This document shows, piece after piece, positions 1 through 6,968 of a DNA stretch of 14,448 bases. Under the pieces are notes generated by a model that saw only the letters and a list, made by a program, of their open reading frames with translations, searched no databases and was not told the DNA's origin. This DNA comes from CAYUCE01 sp964443275 (GTDB lineage Bacteria; Bipolaricaulota; Bipolaricaulia; CAYUCE01): assembly GCA_964443275.1 (NCBI GenBank), contig CAYUCE010000047.1:1-14448 (forward strand), in the 5' to 3' direction. How positions within the stretch are numbered: position 1 is the first letter of the stretch; the number at the start of each line of letters is the position of its first letter. Position numbers and translations under genes: made by a program.

Positions 1-35
1 CACCTATGCATTTTTAGTGTCCGTTTTGTGTATTT

Positions 36-512
36 TTATTTTGCCAAAAACACCCTTGAGGTAATAAGGTTTTCGTCTTTCACTACTGCCTGATCTATCC
101 AATTGGCACCAGCAAACTCCAAATCATCTTTTACTGCTTTGTAGGATGTAAGGTTTCGATTTTTAACAATTTTAGCTGATACCAATACTTATCCACCATG
201 ACAGATCGATCCTATCACTAGACCCTTTTCATTCGCTTCCTGAATTAGCTTTATTACTTCTGGATACTGTCTCAGTTTATCTGGAGCCCAACCTCCAGGA
301 ATTATTAAACCCCGAAAGTTATCAATATCTACTTGGTTAAAAGTTACATCACTCTCGACATCTAAACCATGTTTTCCCTGATAGATTTTTCCGGCTTCTT
401 TGCCCGCCACATCAACACCGAAACCTGCTTCTTGTAACCTCAGATAAGGATACCAGAGTTCTTTATTTTCGTAGTCCTCTTCCACAAAAATAAGCACTTT
501 CTTCTTAGACAA
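36..512 (-). pseudogene. DJ-1/PfpI family protein, interrupted by an in-frame stop
   Basis: The reading frame starts at a TTG (510-512) with a GGAGG ribosome binding site 8 nt upstream (521-525). It encodes the first 107 residues of a DJ-1/PfpI-type protein, including the nucleophile-elbow motif SICHGG, then meets TAA at 189-191. The same frame stays open for 50 more codons to a TAA at 36-38. Those codons still look like the family: the stretch after the stop reads VLVSAKIVKNRNLTSYKAVK, and LITSR follows further on. The expected last 15 or so residues after TSR (usually containing a DLP..F-like stretch) are absent, suggesting a second lesion near 55-60. Family members are usually about 165-190 aa and include glyoxalase III/deglycase-like, chaperone and protease-like proteins. 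The TAA could derive from CAA (Gln) by one transition. It lies last in the catabolic gene row. A sequencing error or a true decaying gene both fit. Confidence 0.75.
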
Positions 513-570
513 ATTATTCGCCTCCCGCCATAAAACTTAAAGCTTCAGCCATCTCTCATAATATTAAATT

Positions 571-619
571 GCATAGATATGCTCTCTACTACAGATCAAA
601 TATCTAGCTTGTCACAAGC
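571..619. repeat. two short perfect palindromes upstream of the DJ-1/PfpI remnant
   Basis: GCATAGATATGC (571-582) has 5-bp arms around 2 nt, and GCTTGTCACAAGC (607-619) has 6-bp arms around one base. Both lie in the roughly 145-nt gap between the aldo/keto reductase and the DJ-1/PfpI remnant. They could be operator sites for a dimeric regulator. No convincing -35/-10 pair was found beside them, so the role is open. Confidence 0.3.
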
Positions 620-659
620 CAGTACTGTTCCTAGAGTGATCTAAATTCTCTTACTTAAA

Positions 660-1613
660 CTATTCAAAAAATTGCTTTAATTTCTCCTGCTCATAAGTCT
701 TATATCTCTTTGTCAGTTTAATCTTTCGAATCACCTTATTTTCCTCCTTAGAAAGCTCTAAATTTTCCAAGATTTCTAGATCCTTCCTTAAATGGTCAGA
801 GTTACCTGTCCCTACTATAACACTTGTGGCTTCGGGATGTGCCAAATTCCACTTCAGAGCTATCTGGGCTAATCTACTTTTGTCGGTAAAGCCTGCTTCT
901 TCTGCCATCTTGAAATATTCACCCTTCATAAAAGCTTCCCGGGTTATCACAGTAAGTCCATTTTCTTTAGCTATTGGCAGAACTTTACGTTTGCTTCCAT
1001 AATCTGCAAAATTAAAATTGATGTAAACAACATCGAAGCAGCCAGCCTTTATTTGTTCTAAATATGTGTGCTGACCTGAGAAGGTATCTGCACAAGCAAA
1101 GCGAATCAATCCTTCTTCTTTAAGTTTCCTTATATTATTAGAAATCTTGTCCAGATAGTGAGGATCATGCTGAAGAGCAGATTCCATAAAAGCAAAATTA
1201 AAGAAATCTATCCTTTTCCTTTTGATTAAATTAAGAATTCGATGGACTTCATCCTTAAGTGAATCATATTGGGCCATTTTTTGATTATATTTATCGTAAG
1301 TGTAAACCATACCCTCAGGTCGAGTTTGAACATAAATTTCATAAGGAGGTGGAATTTCTTGAAGGTTTCGTCCCAATGCCTCTTTTTCGGAATCCTGAGT
1401 AACGTCAAAAAAATTTATACCATATTCGTACGCAATAGAAATAACTTCTTTTCTATCTTCTTCACCAAAGCCGTCGAAAATATGGCCGGCTGTAGTAGCA
1501 AGCTCAAAGTCCTCGTTAAACCCCCGGGATTTACCATCGGGTAAGTATTCATGACCGCCGAGACCGATAATTGAAATCTTCACGTCAGTATTTCTAATTT
1601 GCTTATAAATCAT
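660..1613 (-). CDS. Aldo/keto reductase family protein lacking most of the catalytic tetrad
   Basis: The product is a (beta/alpha)8 aldo/keto reductase-type protein of 317 aa. I chose the ATG at 1611-1613 because GGAGGAG (1625-1631) lies 11 nt upstream; an in-frame ATG at 1640 has no ribosome binding site. Family landmarks are the first strand (ISIIGLGG, 13-20), GINFFD (65-70) and a C-terminal cofactor-binding region (TSVIVGTGNSDHLRKDLE). Counting from the 1613 start, the catalytic tetrad is mostly gone. The Asp remains (D70), but the Tyr position is Ser75, the Lys position is Arg98 (QTR) and the His position is Ala141 (IDFFNFAF). An insertion of about 30 residues follows the first strand. 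It is on the same strand as the transporter genes, about 165 nt downstream. Normal AKR chemistry is unlikely; a pseudoenzyme or a changed reaction is inferred. Confidence 0.85.
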   Translation of the reverse strand: MIYKQIRNTDVKISIIGLGGHEYLPDGKSRGFNEDFELATTAGHIFDGFGEEDRKEVISIAYEYGINFFDVTQDSEKEALGRNLQEIPPPYEIYVQTRPEGMVYTYDKYNQKMAQYDSLKDEVHRILNLIKRKRIDFFNFAFMESALQHDPHYLDKISNNIRKLKEEGLIRFACADTFSGQHTYLEQIKAGCFDVVYINFNFADYGSKRKVLPIAKENGLTVITREAFMKGEYFKMAEEAGFTDKSRLAQIALKWNLAHPEATSVIVGTGNSDHLRKDLEILENLELSKEENKVIRKIKLTKRYKTYEQEKLKQFFE

Positions 1614-1779
1614 TGTTCGATAAACTCCTCCATTGAACATTTTGTTGACGTCATTTTAAGCAACACAAATTCATTAATCTTACTATCTTTTGTTATCTAA
1701 TAAATTTCCCTTCTTTAATATCAAGTAGAGCAATATAGGCTTTCGCCTGTCAAAATAGAGAGATTTTTTTGACTTTTTG

Positions 1780-2613
1780 TCATTCTTTAACTGCTCCGGC
1801 GGTAAAGCCTTTAATCAAATATTTCTGCAGCAACAGGTATAGTGTAATAGGTGGTATAGATGCTATTACTGAAGCTGCCATAATCTCTGACCACTGGACC
1901 CTAAATTGACCCACTAATTGGGTTACACCGAGAGTTACAGTTTGAAGAGATTTGGAAGATATCAAACAAAGTGCCCATAGTAAATCCCCCCAAGCAAGTA
2001 AGAATGCAAAAATCATGGTCGCTACCATTCCTGGAGCCAAATTAGGGAGAACCACTTTGAAAAACGCCCCCCACCTGGTTGCTCCATCAACCAAAGCTTG
2101 CTCATCAACTTCTTTAGGTATCGAATCAATGAATCCTTTTAACATCCAAATACTGAAAGGTAGAGTAATTGTTGTTTGAGCAATAATCAAACCTGTTCTG
2201 GTGTCGTATAATCCAACTAGACTAAGCATCTTGAAATAAGGACCTACAAGCAGTACACCCGGAAGTAGTTGAGAGGCTAAAAAAACCGTCATCAAAAAAG
2301 TTCTACCTTTAAAAAAGAATCTAGAAAACCCGTAACCAGCCAACGACCCTACAAAGGTAGATAAAAGAGCGGTCGAAAGTGAAACAATGATGCTGTTAAT
2401 AAAGTAAGATACAAAGTCTTCTTGCCACCAAATTCTGGAGTAAGCACCAAAAGTAAGTTTTCGAGGTAAGAGTGTTGGTGGATAGCTTTTTACTTCGTAA
2501 TCAGTTTTTAAGGAGGAAGAAATCATCCAAAAGAAAGGCGATAGGTTATAAAATATAATAAAAAGCACAGCAGCAACAAGTAATCCATTGAATAAAAATG
2601 ACTTGGATGGCAA
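1780..2613 (-). CDS. Carbohydrate ABC transporter permease, MalG type
   Basis: This is the second inner-membrane permease of a binding-protein-dependent importer of the sugar class (277 aa, normal length). An N-terminal membrane segment (about 8-30) is followed by the binding-protein-transport domain with five further segments. The cytoplasmic EAA loop that contacts the ATPase lies at about 171-195 (EQALVDGATRWGAFFKVVLP). The start is a TTG (2611-2613), served by AGGGAG inside the last codons of the preceding permease gene, 9 nt before it. Only 6 nt separate the two genes, which implies translational coupling. The short TGAC/GTCA hairpin after the stop has no U run, so transcription may continue into the aldo/keto reductase gene. 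Sugar-class membership is clear; the substrate is not. Confidence 0.93.
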   Translation of the reverse strand: MPSKSFLFNGLLVAAVLFIIFYNLSPFFWMISSSLKTDYEVKSYPPTLLPRKLTFGAYSRIWWQEDFVSYFINSIIVSLSTALLSTFVGSLAGYGFSRFFFKGRTFLMTVFLASQLLPGVLLVGPYFKMLSLVGLYDTRTGLIIAQTTITLPFSIWMLKGFIDSIPKEVDEQALVDGATRWGAFFKVVLPNLAPGMVATMIFAFLLAWGDLLWALCLISSKSLQTVTLGVTQLVGQFRVQWSEIMAASVIASIPPITLYLLLQKYLIKGFTAGAVKE

Positions 2614-2619
2614 TCGAAT

Positions 2620-3477
2620 TCACTCCCTCTTCATAGAAATCCGTAAATATGGGAAACTAACTATAAACATAATGCTCGCTAAAACAATAGCAATAGCAGC
2701 TGCATAACCTGGATTGAAGAACTCGAAGTAATGTTTATAAGTCAACAAGGAAAGGACTTCTGATGCGTGGCCTGGACCACCATAAGTCATATTATAAATA
2801 ATCCCAAAACGGCGACATTCCCATATGGTATCTAAAGCTAAAGCAATTATGATCATTGTTTTCAAACTAGGTAGAGTGATATATCGAAACCTTTGTAATA
2901 CAGATGCCCCATCTATCTCAGCAGCTTCATAGAGTTGCTGAGGAATCGCTTGTAGGCCAGCTAACAAAATCAACATTACAAAAGGATAACCGCGCCAAAT
3001 TTCTGCAAACGCAACACTTGATAAGGCAAGCTGAGGATCATCCAACCATTGGATAGGGGTATTAATGAGGTTTAATTGGAATAAGACCTCGTTCACAATC
3101 CCGGAAAGTGGAGCAAACATAAACTTCCATATTAGTCCCGCTATAACATCTGGTACTGTCCAAGGCAATAACACAATAATTCGCAAGAATCTCCTAGCTT
3201 TTATCTGCATATTAAGCAATAGAGCCATGGATAATCCTAAAATGAAGTGAAATAAAACATTAAGACCGGCGAATTTAATTGTATTATAAATACCTTTACT
3301 AAAAATAGCATCCGAGATAAGCTTAAAGTAGTTTTGCACACCAAAGCCCTCTCCCTCGACAAACAAACCAAAACTCTGGGTAACTGCTACGAAAGCTGGA
3401 AACCCCAATGTCAAAAGTAGCAATATAAATGCCGGTGCTATGAAAAGAAAAGGTTGATACTTTCTGTACTTGGTCAT
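2620..3477 (-). CDS. Carbohydrate ABC transporter permease, MalF/UgpA type
   Basis: This is the first permease of the same importer (285 aa). The N-terminus KYQPFLFIAPAFILLL is typical of UgpA/MsmF-type permeases, which lack the large periplasmic loop of E. coli MalF. Six membrane segments are visible, and the EAA loop lies at about 184-203 (EAAEIDGASVLQRFRYITLP). The ATG at 3475-3477 has no recognisable ribosome binding site: the 8 nt before it follow directly on a long hairpin (3486-3539) whose near arm reads CCTCCC. The gene lies 77 nt after the binding-protein gene, so the structure probably holds permease output below that of the binding protein. Its partners are the MalG-type permease and the binding protein either side; no ATPase gene is present in the window. 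Confidence 0.93.
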   Translation of the reverse strand: MTKYRKYQPFLFIAPAFILLLLTLGFPAFVAVTQSFGLFVEGEGFGVQNYFKLISDAIFSKGIYNTIKFAGLNVLFHFILGLSMALLLNMQIKARRFLRIIVLLPWTVPDVIAGLIWKFMFAPLSGIVNEVLFQLNLINTPIQWLDDPQLALSSVAFAEIWRGYPFVMLILLAGLQAIPQQLYEAAEIDGASVLQRFRYITLPSLKTMIIIALALDTIWECRRFGIIYNMTYGGPGHASEVLSLLTYKHYFEFFNPGYAAAIAIVLASIMFIVSFPYLRISMKRE

Positions 3478-3485
3478 GTGATTAT

Positions 3486-3539
3486 CATAATGGGAGGCAC
3501 CCCATCAAAAGAATCGTGGGATGCCTCCCTAGAATTATG
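3486..3539 (-). promoter_or_regulatory. long intercistronic hairpin between binding-protein and permease genes
   Basis: In the minus-strand transcript GGGAGGCAUCCCA (3529-3517) pairs with UGGGGUGCCUCCC (3504-3492). That gives 13 pairs including one U-G, around a 12-nt loop. Below it CAUAAU (3539-3534) pairs with AUUAUG (3491-3486), with a 4-nt bulge on one side. The single wobble forms only in the minus-strand RNA; on the other strand it is a C-A mismatch. No U run follows, so it is not a plain intrinsic terminator. It ends 8 nt before the permease ATG. Known roles of hairpins at this place in sugar-import operons are protecting the upstream mRNA from 3'-exonucleases and lowering permease expression. 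Confidence 0.75.
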
Positions 3540-3554
3540 GTATTTCTTCCTGTT

Positions 3555-4871
3555 TTATCCTCCACTCACAATTTCTTCAACAGCATTATGTGCATCGTTG
3601 AGAGCTACCTCCCAAGACTTACTTCCCGTTAAAGCGTTCTGTAGCTCTCCTCTGAAAGCTTCGACTGCTTCCGGATACTTCGGAGTTAGTGGTACAAAGT
3701 CTCCTCGTTCGATTTCTGGAATTACTACTTGAGCGTATTTACTTTGGAGGATGGGAGGATAAGTCTCATTGACGCTCTTTCTGCCTGATGGCATGTTCTG
3801 GAAGTTGAACCATCTTTGCATCCGCTTTTCATCATTAAGGAATTTGATTAGTTCCCAAGCGGCCCCTTGGTGTTCGGTATTTGGATTCATAAACAAGGCT
3901 TTCTCGTAGAGAACAGTATGTTTTTTGATATCTAGACCTTTTTTGACTGGTATCGGTGCCATCTCTAAAACTCTCCATCCATGTAGGTCTGGATTCATGC
4001 CGCTTACTTCTGGGATAGTCCACATAGTTCCAATAATCGATGTAACCTTTTTGTGAGCCAATAGCCTTCGTACATCGTTACAATCATTCTGAATAGTTCC
4101 AGGTGGCTGATATCCTGCTTTATAGAGATCTACGAGATATTTGAAGGCTTCTTTTGCTTCTGAAGTATCAAGAGCAGAATGTTTCCAATCATCTGTAAGT
4201 ATAGATGCACCAAAGCCACGGAAAACAGGAGTAAATCTAAGTTGAAAACCTGCTTTTCCAGCAAATGGTGAACCGGCTCCCCATTGATCGATTCTTCCAT
4301 CACCATCTGTGTCCTTTGTCAGCTTCTTGGCATATTCCTTAAATTCTTCGAAATTTTCAGGGGGATCCAACGGGCTTAATCCTGCTTCTGACCACAATTT
4401 ACTATTGAATACCAAGACCATAGCTGTGACATTCATTGGAATTCCGTAGACATTTCCTTTGGAGGATGTTGGTTTAAGGGTAATGTCATAAAAATCATCC
4501 AAATAGTCTTCCTCTTCTTCAATAAACGGTTCCAATGATTGTACCCAGCCTTCGTTTATGAAGCGTTGCATGGCTAGTACATTAATAGCCATAACGTCTG
4601 GCCCACGACCACCCTTAATTGCAGTTGAAAGCCGAGCTTGCATTTGTCCCAAAGCTACAGGTTGATCTTCAATTTCAATATTTGGATGTTCAGCTTCAAA
4701 TTCCGCAAAGGACTCTCTTAATATCCTCCCCCAAATATCTTGTGCAAGTTGCCAGTCAGAGTATGTAATGGTGATCTTTTCCGGCGCAAAAGCACTAGAG
4801 TAAGTGGCAACGCCAAGAAAAAGGATGGAAACCAACGTTATAACTATTAAAGTTTTTGCGGTGAATTTCAT
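3555..4871 (-). CDS. Extracellular solute-binding protein, family 1 (sugar type)
   Basis: This protein captures the ligand outside the inner membrane and delivers it to the two permeases encoded downstream (438 aa). A signal peptide is visible: KFTAK, a hydrophobic core at about 8-21, then a likely signal-peptidase-I site after SSAFA (29). There is no lipobox cysteine, so the mature protein should be periplasmic or released rather than a lipoprotein. Family features include ITITYSDW at the first strand, GRGPDVMAINVLAMQRF (88-104), YGIPMNVTAMVLVFNSKLW (142-160) and a C-terminal AAWELIKFLNDEKRMQRW. DTDGDGRID (187-195) resembles a calcium-binding loop, a common insertion in these proteins. The start is firm: a full AAGGAGGT ribosome binding site sits 7 nt before ATG, the strongest in the operon and in keeping with high expression. 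The ligand is unknown. Confidence 0.95.
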   Translation of the reverse strand: MKFTAKTLIVITLVSILFLGVATYSSAFAPEKITITYSDWQLAQDIWGRILRESFAEFEAEHPNIEIEDQPVALGQMQARLSTAIKGGRGPDVMAINVLAMQRFINEGWVQSLEPFIEEEEDYLDDFYDITLKPTSSKGNVYGIPMNVTAMVLVFNSKLWSEAGLSPLDPPENFEEFKEYAKKLTKDTDGDGRIDQWGAGSPFAGKAGFQLRFTPVFRGFGASILTDDWKHSALDTSEAKEAFKYLVDLYKAGYQPPGTIQNDCNDVRRLLAHKKVTSIIGTMWTIPEVSGMNPDLHGWRVLEMAPIPVKKGLDIKKHTVLYEKALFMNPNTEHQGAAWELIKFLNDEKRMQRWFNFQNMPSGRKSVNETYPPILQSKYAQVVIPEIERGDFVPLTPKYPEAVEAFRGELQNALTGSKSWEVALNDAHNAVEEIVSGG

Positions 4872-4956
4872 ACTTTTGACCTCCTTAGTTTTGATATAGA
4901 TATAGTGAAATTCCTTCTAATCAGAGTTACAAGTTCATCTACCACCTCCCATTTAT

Positions 4957-6051
4957 CTATTCCCAAAAGGCGGAAAACATGGCTTCTATGTTGTCCAGGG
5001 GCACATCCGCACCAATCTTGCCTCTTCCAATAATTCCACCTTCCGGTGTTCCAAAGTGTTTGACAATGGCTTTTACATGAGCTCTCACTTCTTCTGGGGT
5101 CCCGTGGGGCAGTATCTGTTGACGATCAAGCTCAGTAAGAATACAAACATTTCCTTTGGTGAGTTGGCTCATTTTATCCAAATCCATAATCGGGATCTGA
5201 GGATTGATAACATCCACACCAACTTCTATCAGATCTTGAATTATCTCCAGGGTATTTCCGCAAGTGTGAAAGAACACATGGGCACCTTTCTGGTGAACTA
5301 AATCAAAAATCTCTTGGTAACGTGGCTTGAACACTTTTCGGAAATATGAAGGATTAACTAGAAGCTTGTTCTGGCCGCCCCAATCATCAGCAAAATAAAT
5401 ACCATCAACACCTAACTTAAGTGTTTGCTTAACTGTCCTTAAGACTGTTTCCAGAACTTTATCGGTAAGCTCATGAAGTTCTTTTCTATCTCCTGCGATA
5501 TCCAGCATCAAATTCTGCATCCCTCGTAGCCAATAGAGACGTTGAAAAAAGCAAAAACCACCGAATATATATTCCCTATAGGGATTGTATCCCAGAAGAT
5601 AACGACCTGTTTTCTTTTTCTCCTCCCTAATTCTACTTTTTTCCTTTTCAAATTCAGCCTTGTCTGGATAAGGTTCTGGTAATTCGTAACTATTTAAAGC
5701 TTCCCAGTTTTCCAAAGGTGATTTTACTACATACCTCCCCTCAGTTCCCTTGCCCCGAACACACCCCCACCTATCGGTATACAAAATAGATTCATCTAAA
5801 TACTGCTTCTCAAAAGTACTTCCAGCGTTATGAATAGTGCTGAGTTCCCTGGAAAATAGCCAATCTGACTTTTTACCATTAGAGGGGGTTTTTAGCTCAG
5901 AGGGACCTAAGTCAGGGGGGTATTTATCAAAGATATTCGTTAAGTTTTGTCTATGGATAAGCAATGCCTCCGGTGAAAAGAAGTGTTGAATTGGTATCCT
6001 ATCTGGGTTCTTAAACTCTATCGCCCGCTTTACCCGCTCAACTGGTTTCAT
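4957..6051 (-). CDS. Uroporphyrinogen decarboxylase-like (MtaA/CmuA-type) protein
   Basis: This 364-aa protein has the URO-D-type barrel but is not a heme-pathway decarboxylase: the N-terminal Arg-rich substrate motif of HemE is replaced by FKNPDRIPIQHFF (13-25). Landmarks are GVDGIYFADDWGGQ (214-227), FHTCGN (261-266, the His-x-Cys pair that binds zinc in MtaA/CmuA cobamide methyltransferases), GVDVINPQIP (278-287) and PLDNIEAMFSAF at the end. In MtaA-type enzymes a Gly-Cys near the C-terminus supplies a third zinc ligand; here that place reads GKIGADVP (344-351), with no cysteine. The ATG overlaps the stop of the DapA-family gene (ATGA), so the two are translationally coupled. No corrinoid protein or first methyltransferase lies nearby. 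Methyl transfer or another one-carbon or decarboxylation step on the imported compound is inferred only from fold and context. Confidence 0.85.
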   Translation of the reverse strand: MKPVERVKRAIEFKNPDRIPIQHFFSPEALLIHRQNLTNIFDKYPPDLGPSELKTPSNGKKSDWLFSRELSTIHNAGSTFEKQYLDESILYTDRWGCVRGKGTEGRYVVKSPLENWEALNSYELPEPYPDKAEFEKEKSRIREEKKKTGRYLLGYNPYREYIFGGFCFFQRLYWLRGMQNLMLDIAGDRKELHELTDKVLETVLRTVKQTLKLGVDGIYFADDWGGQNKLLVNPSYFRKVFKPRYQEIFDLVHQKGAHVFFHTCGNTLEIIQDLIEVGVDVINPQIPIMDLDKMSQLTKGNVCILTELDRQQILPHGTPEEVRAHVKAIVKHFGTPEGGIIGRGKIGADVPLDNIEAMFSAFWE

Positions 6052-6935
6052 AAAACATCCAGGTCTTTTAACACTTCTCGCAACTCTTCCTTTTTTTCTT
6101 CCCGCATTTCACCCACTGGACCTCTTGCGGGGCCAGCCTCTATCCCAATCATGTTGAGCGCCTCTTTAACCACCACGGGAAAAGTCCCAAATCCGAATGC
6201 CATTCGCAATGGAGCCAAACGATACTGAGCTTCTAGTGCTCCTTCGTGGTCTCCTTTCATGTACTTTTCATAGATATCTACCACAACTTTCGGCGCTGCA
6301 TTGGCAGTTGCAGTTATGGATCCTTGCCCACCATAAATCAAAGTAGAGTAAATAAGTGTATCTCTACCAGCCAAGATCGCAAAATCTTCCCCTGTTCGGC
6401 GTATATATTCACCCGTAAGGGTCATATCACCGCTGCTATCCTTTATACCTACAATATTGTCAATCTTGGATAGTCTAACAACCAACTCCTCTCCTAATTT
6501 GACCCCTGTCCTTCCTGGGTTACTATAGAGGATCACTGGCAAATCGGTGTTTTTAGCTATATTTTCATAATGATTGTATAGCTCGTCTTGAGAAGGATTG
6601 ATGAAATATGGGGTAATTACAGAAACGGCATTAATTCCAACATCCTCAGCCATTTTTGTAAGCTTAATTGTTTCACGAGTTGTGATTGCTCCTGTGCCAG
6701 CGTAGACAGGGACTCTACCTTCAGTTTCCTTAACTACAATCTCCCATACCCTCTTTTTCTCATCAGGTTCTAAAGCAAAGAATTCTCCTTGACTGCCCAC
6801 AGGGAATAGACCATGTACACCACCCTCTATAAGATAATTGGTGAGCTTTCGTAATGCAGTTTCATTGATTTTTTCCTGTTCATCAAAGGGGGTTACCATA
6901 GCAGGGATAATTCCTTGAGGGGTAAGTGACATCAA
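6048..6935 (-). CDS. DapA-family (dihydrodipicolinate synthase/N-acetylneuraminate lyase) aldolase
   Basis: This is a class I aldolase/lyase of the DapA superfamily (295 aa, normal size), which makes or breaks C-C bonds to pyruvate through a lysine Schiff base. Visible residues are GSQGE (47-51, in the place of GTTGE), Tyr110 (ITPYF), Tyr137 (ILYSNPGRTG), Arg142 and the Schiff-base Lys165 (VGIKDSSGD). Since no lysine-synthesis gene is near and it lies between a GntR regulator and a sugar-type importer, a catabolic role is more likely than DapA itself. Candidates are keto-deoxy sugar acid aldolase or dehydratase. Two starts compete behind one GGAGG (6944-6948): TTG at 6935 (8 nt away) and ATG at 6932 (11 nt away), differing by one residue. 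Its stop overlaps the next ATG. The exact substrate cannot be assigned. Confidence 0.9.
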   Translation of the reverse strand: MMSLTPQGIIPAMVTPFDEQEKINETALRKLTNYLIEGGVHGLFPVGSQGEFFALEPDEKKRVWEIVVKETEGRVPVYAGTGAITTRETIKLTKMAEDVGINAVSVITPYFINPSQDELYNHYENIAKNTDLPVILYSNPGRTGVKLGEELVVRLSKIDNIVGIKDSSGDMTLTGEYIRRTGEDFAILAGRDTLIYSTLIYGGQGSITATANAAPKVVVDIYEKYMKGDHEGALEAQYRLAPLRMAFGFGTFPVVVKEALNMIGIEAGPARGPVGEMREEKKEELREVLKDLDVL

Positions 6936-6968
6936 TAATTCAACCTCCTATTGGTTTTAAAATGTACA

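Noticed and set aside
1269..1544. Plus-strand open frame of about 90 codons inside the aldo/keto reductase gene
   Set aside because: It is antisense to a well-supported gene, shows no recognisable motif and has no ribosome binding site.
1646..1653. TGACGTCA palindrome upstream of the aldo/keto reductase start
   Set aside because: An 8-bp palindrome alone, with no second copy or clear promoter beside it, is too easily a chance match.
1737..1785. Two tiny hairpins (AGGC-TTTC-GCCT and TGAC/GTCA around A/T) as a terminator after the MalG-type permease gene
   Set aside because: Stems are only about 4 bp and no U run follows on the minus strand; no terminator can be supported.
3454..3732. Plus-strand open frame across the hairpin and the end of the binding-protein gene
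   Set aside because: Its codons mirror the binding-protein gene and the palindrome; there is no start signal and no family feature.
4957..6051. Heme-pathway uroporphyrinogen decarboxylase (hemE)
   Set aside because: The N-terminal arginine-rich substrate motif is missing and an HTCG zinc-type motif is present, pointing to the MtaA/CmuA side of the superfamily.
6048..6935. Lysine-pathway dihydrodipicolinate synthase (dapA)
   Set aside because: The GTTGE motif is GSQGE and the neighbours are a GntR regulator, a UroD-like protein and a sugar-type importer; the family fits but the specific dapA call does not.
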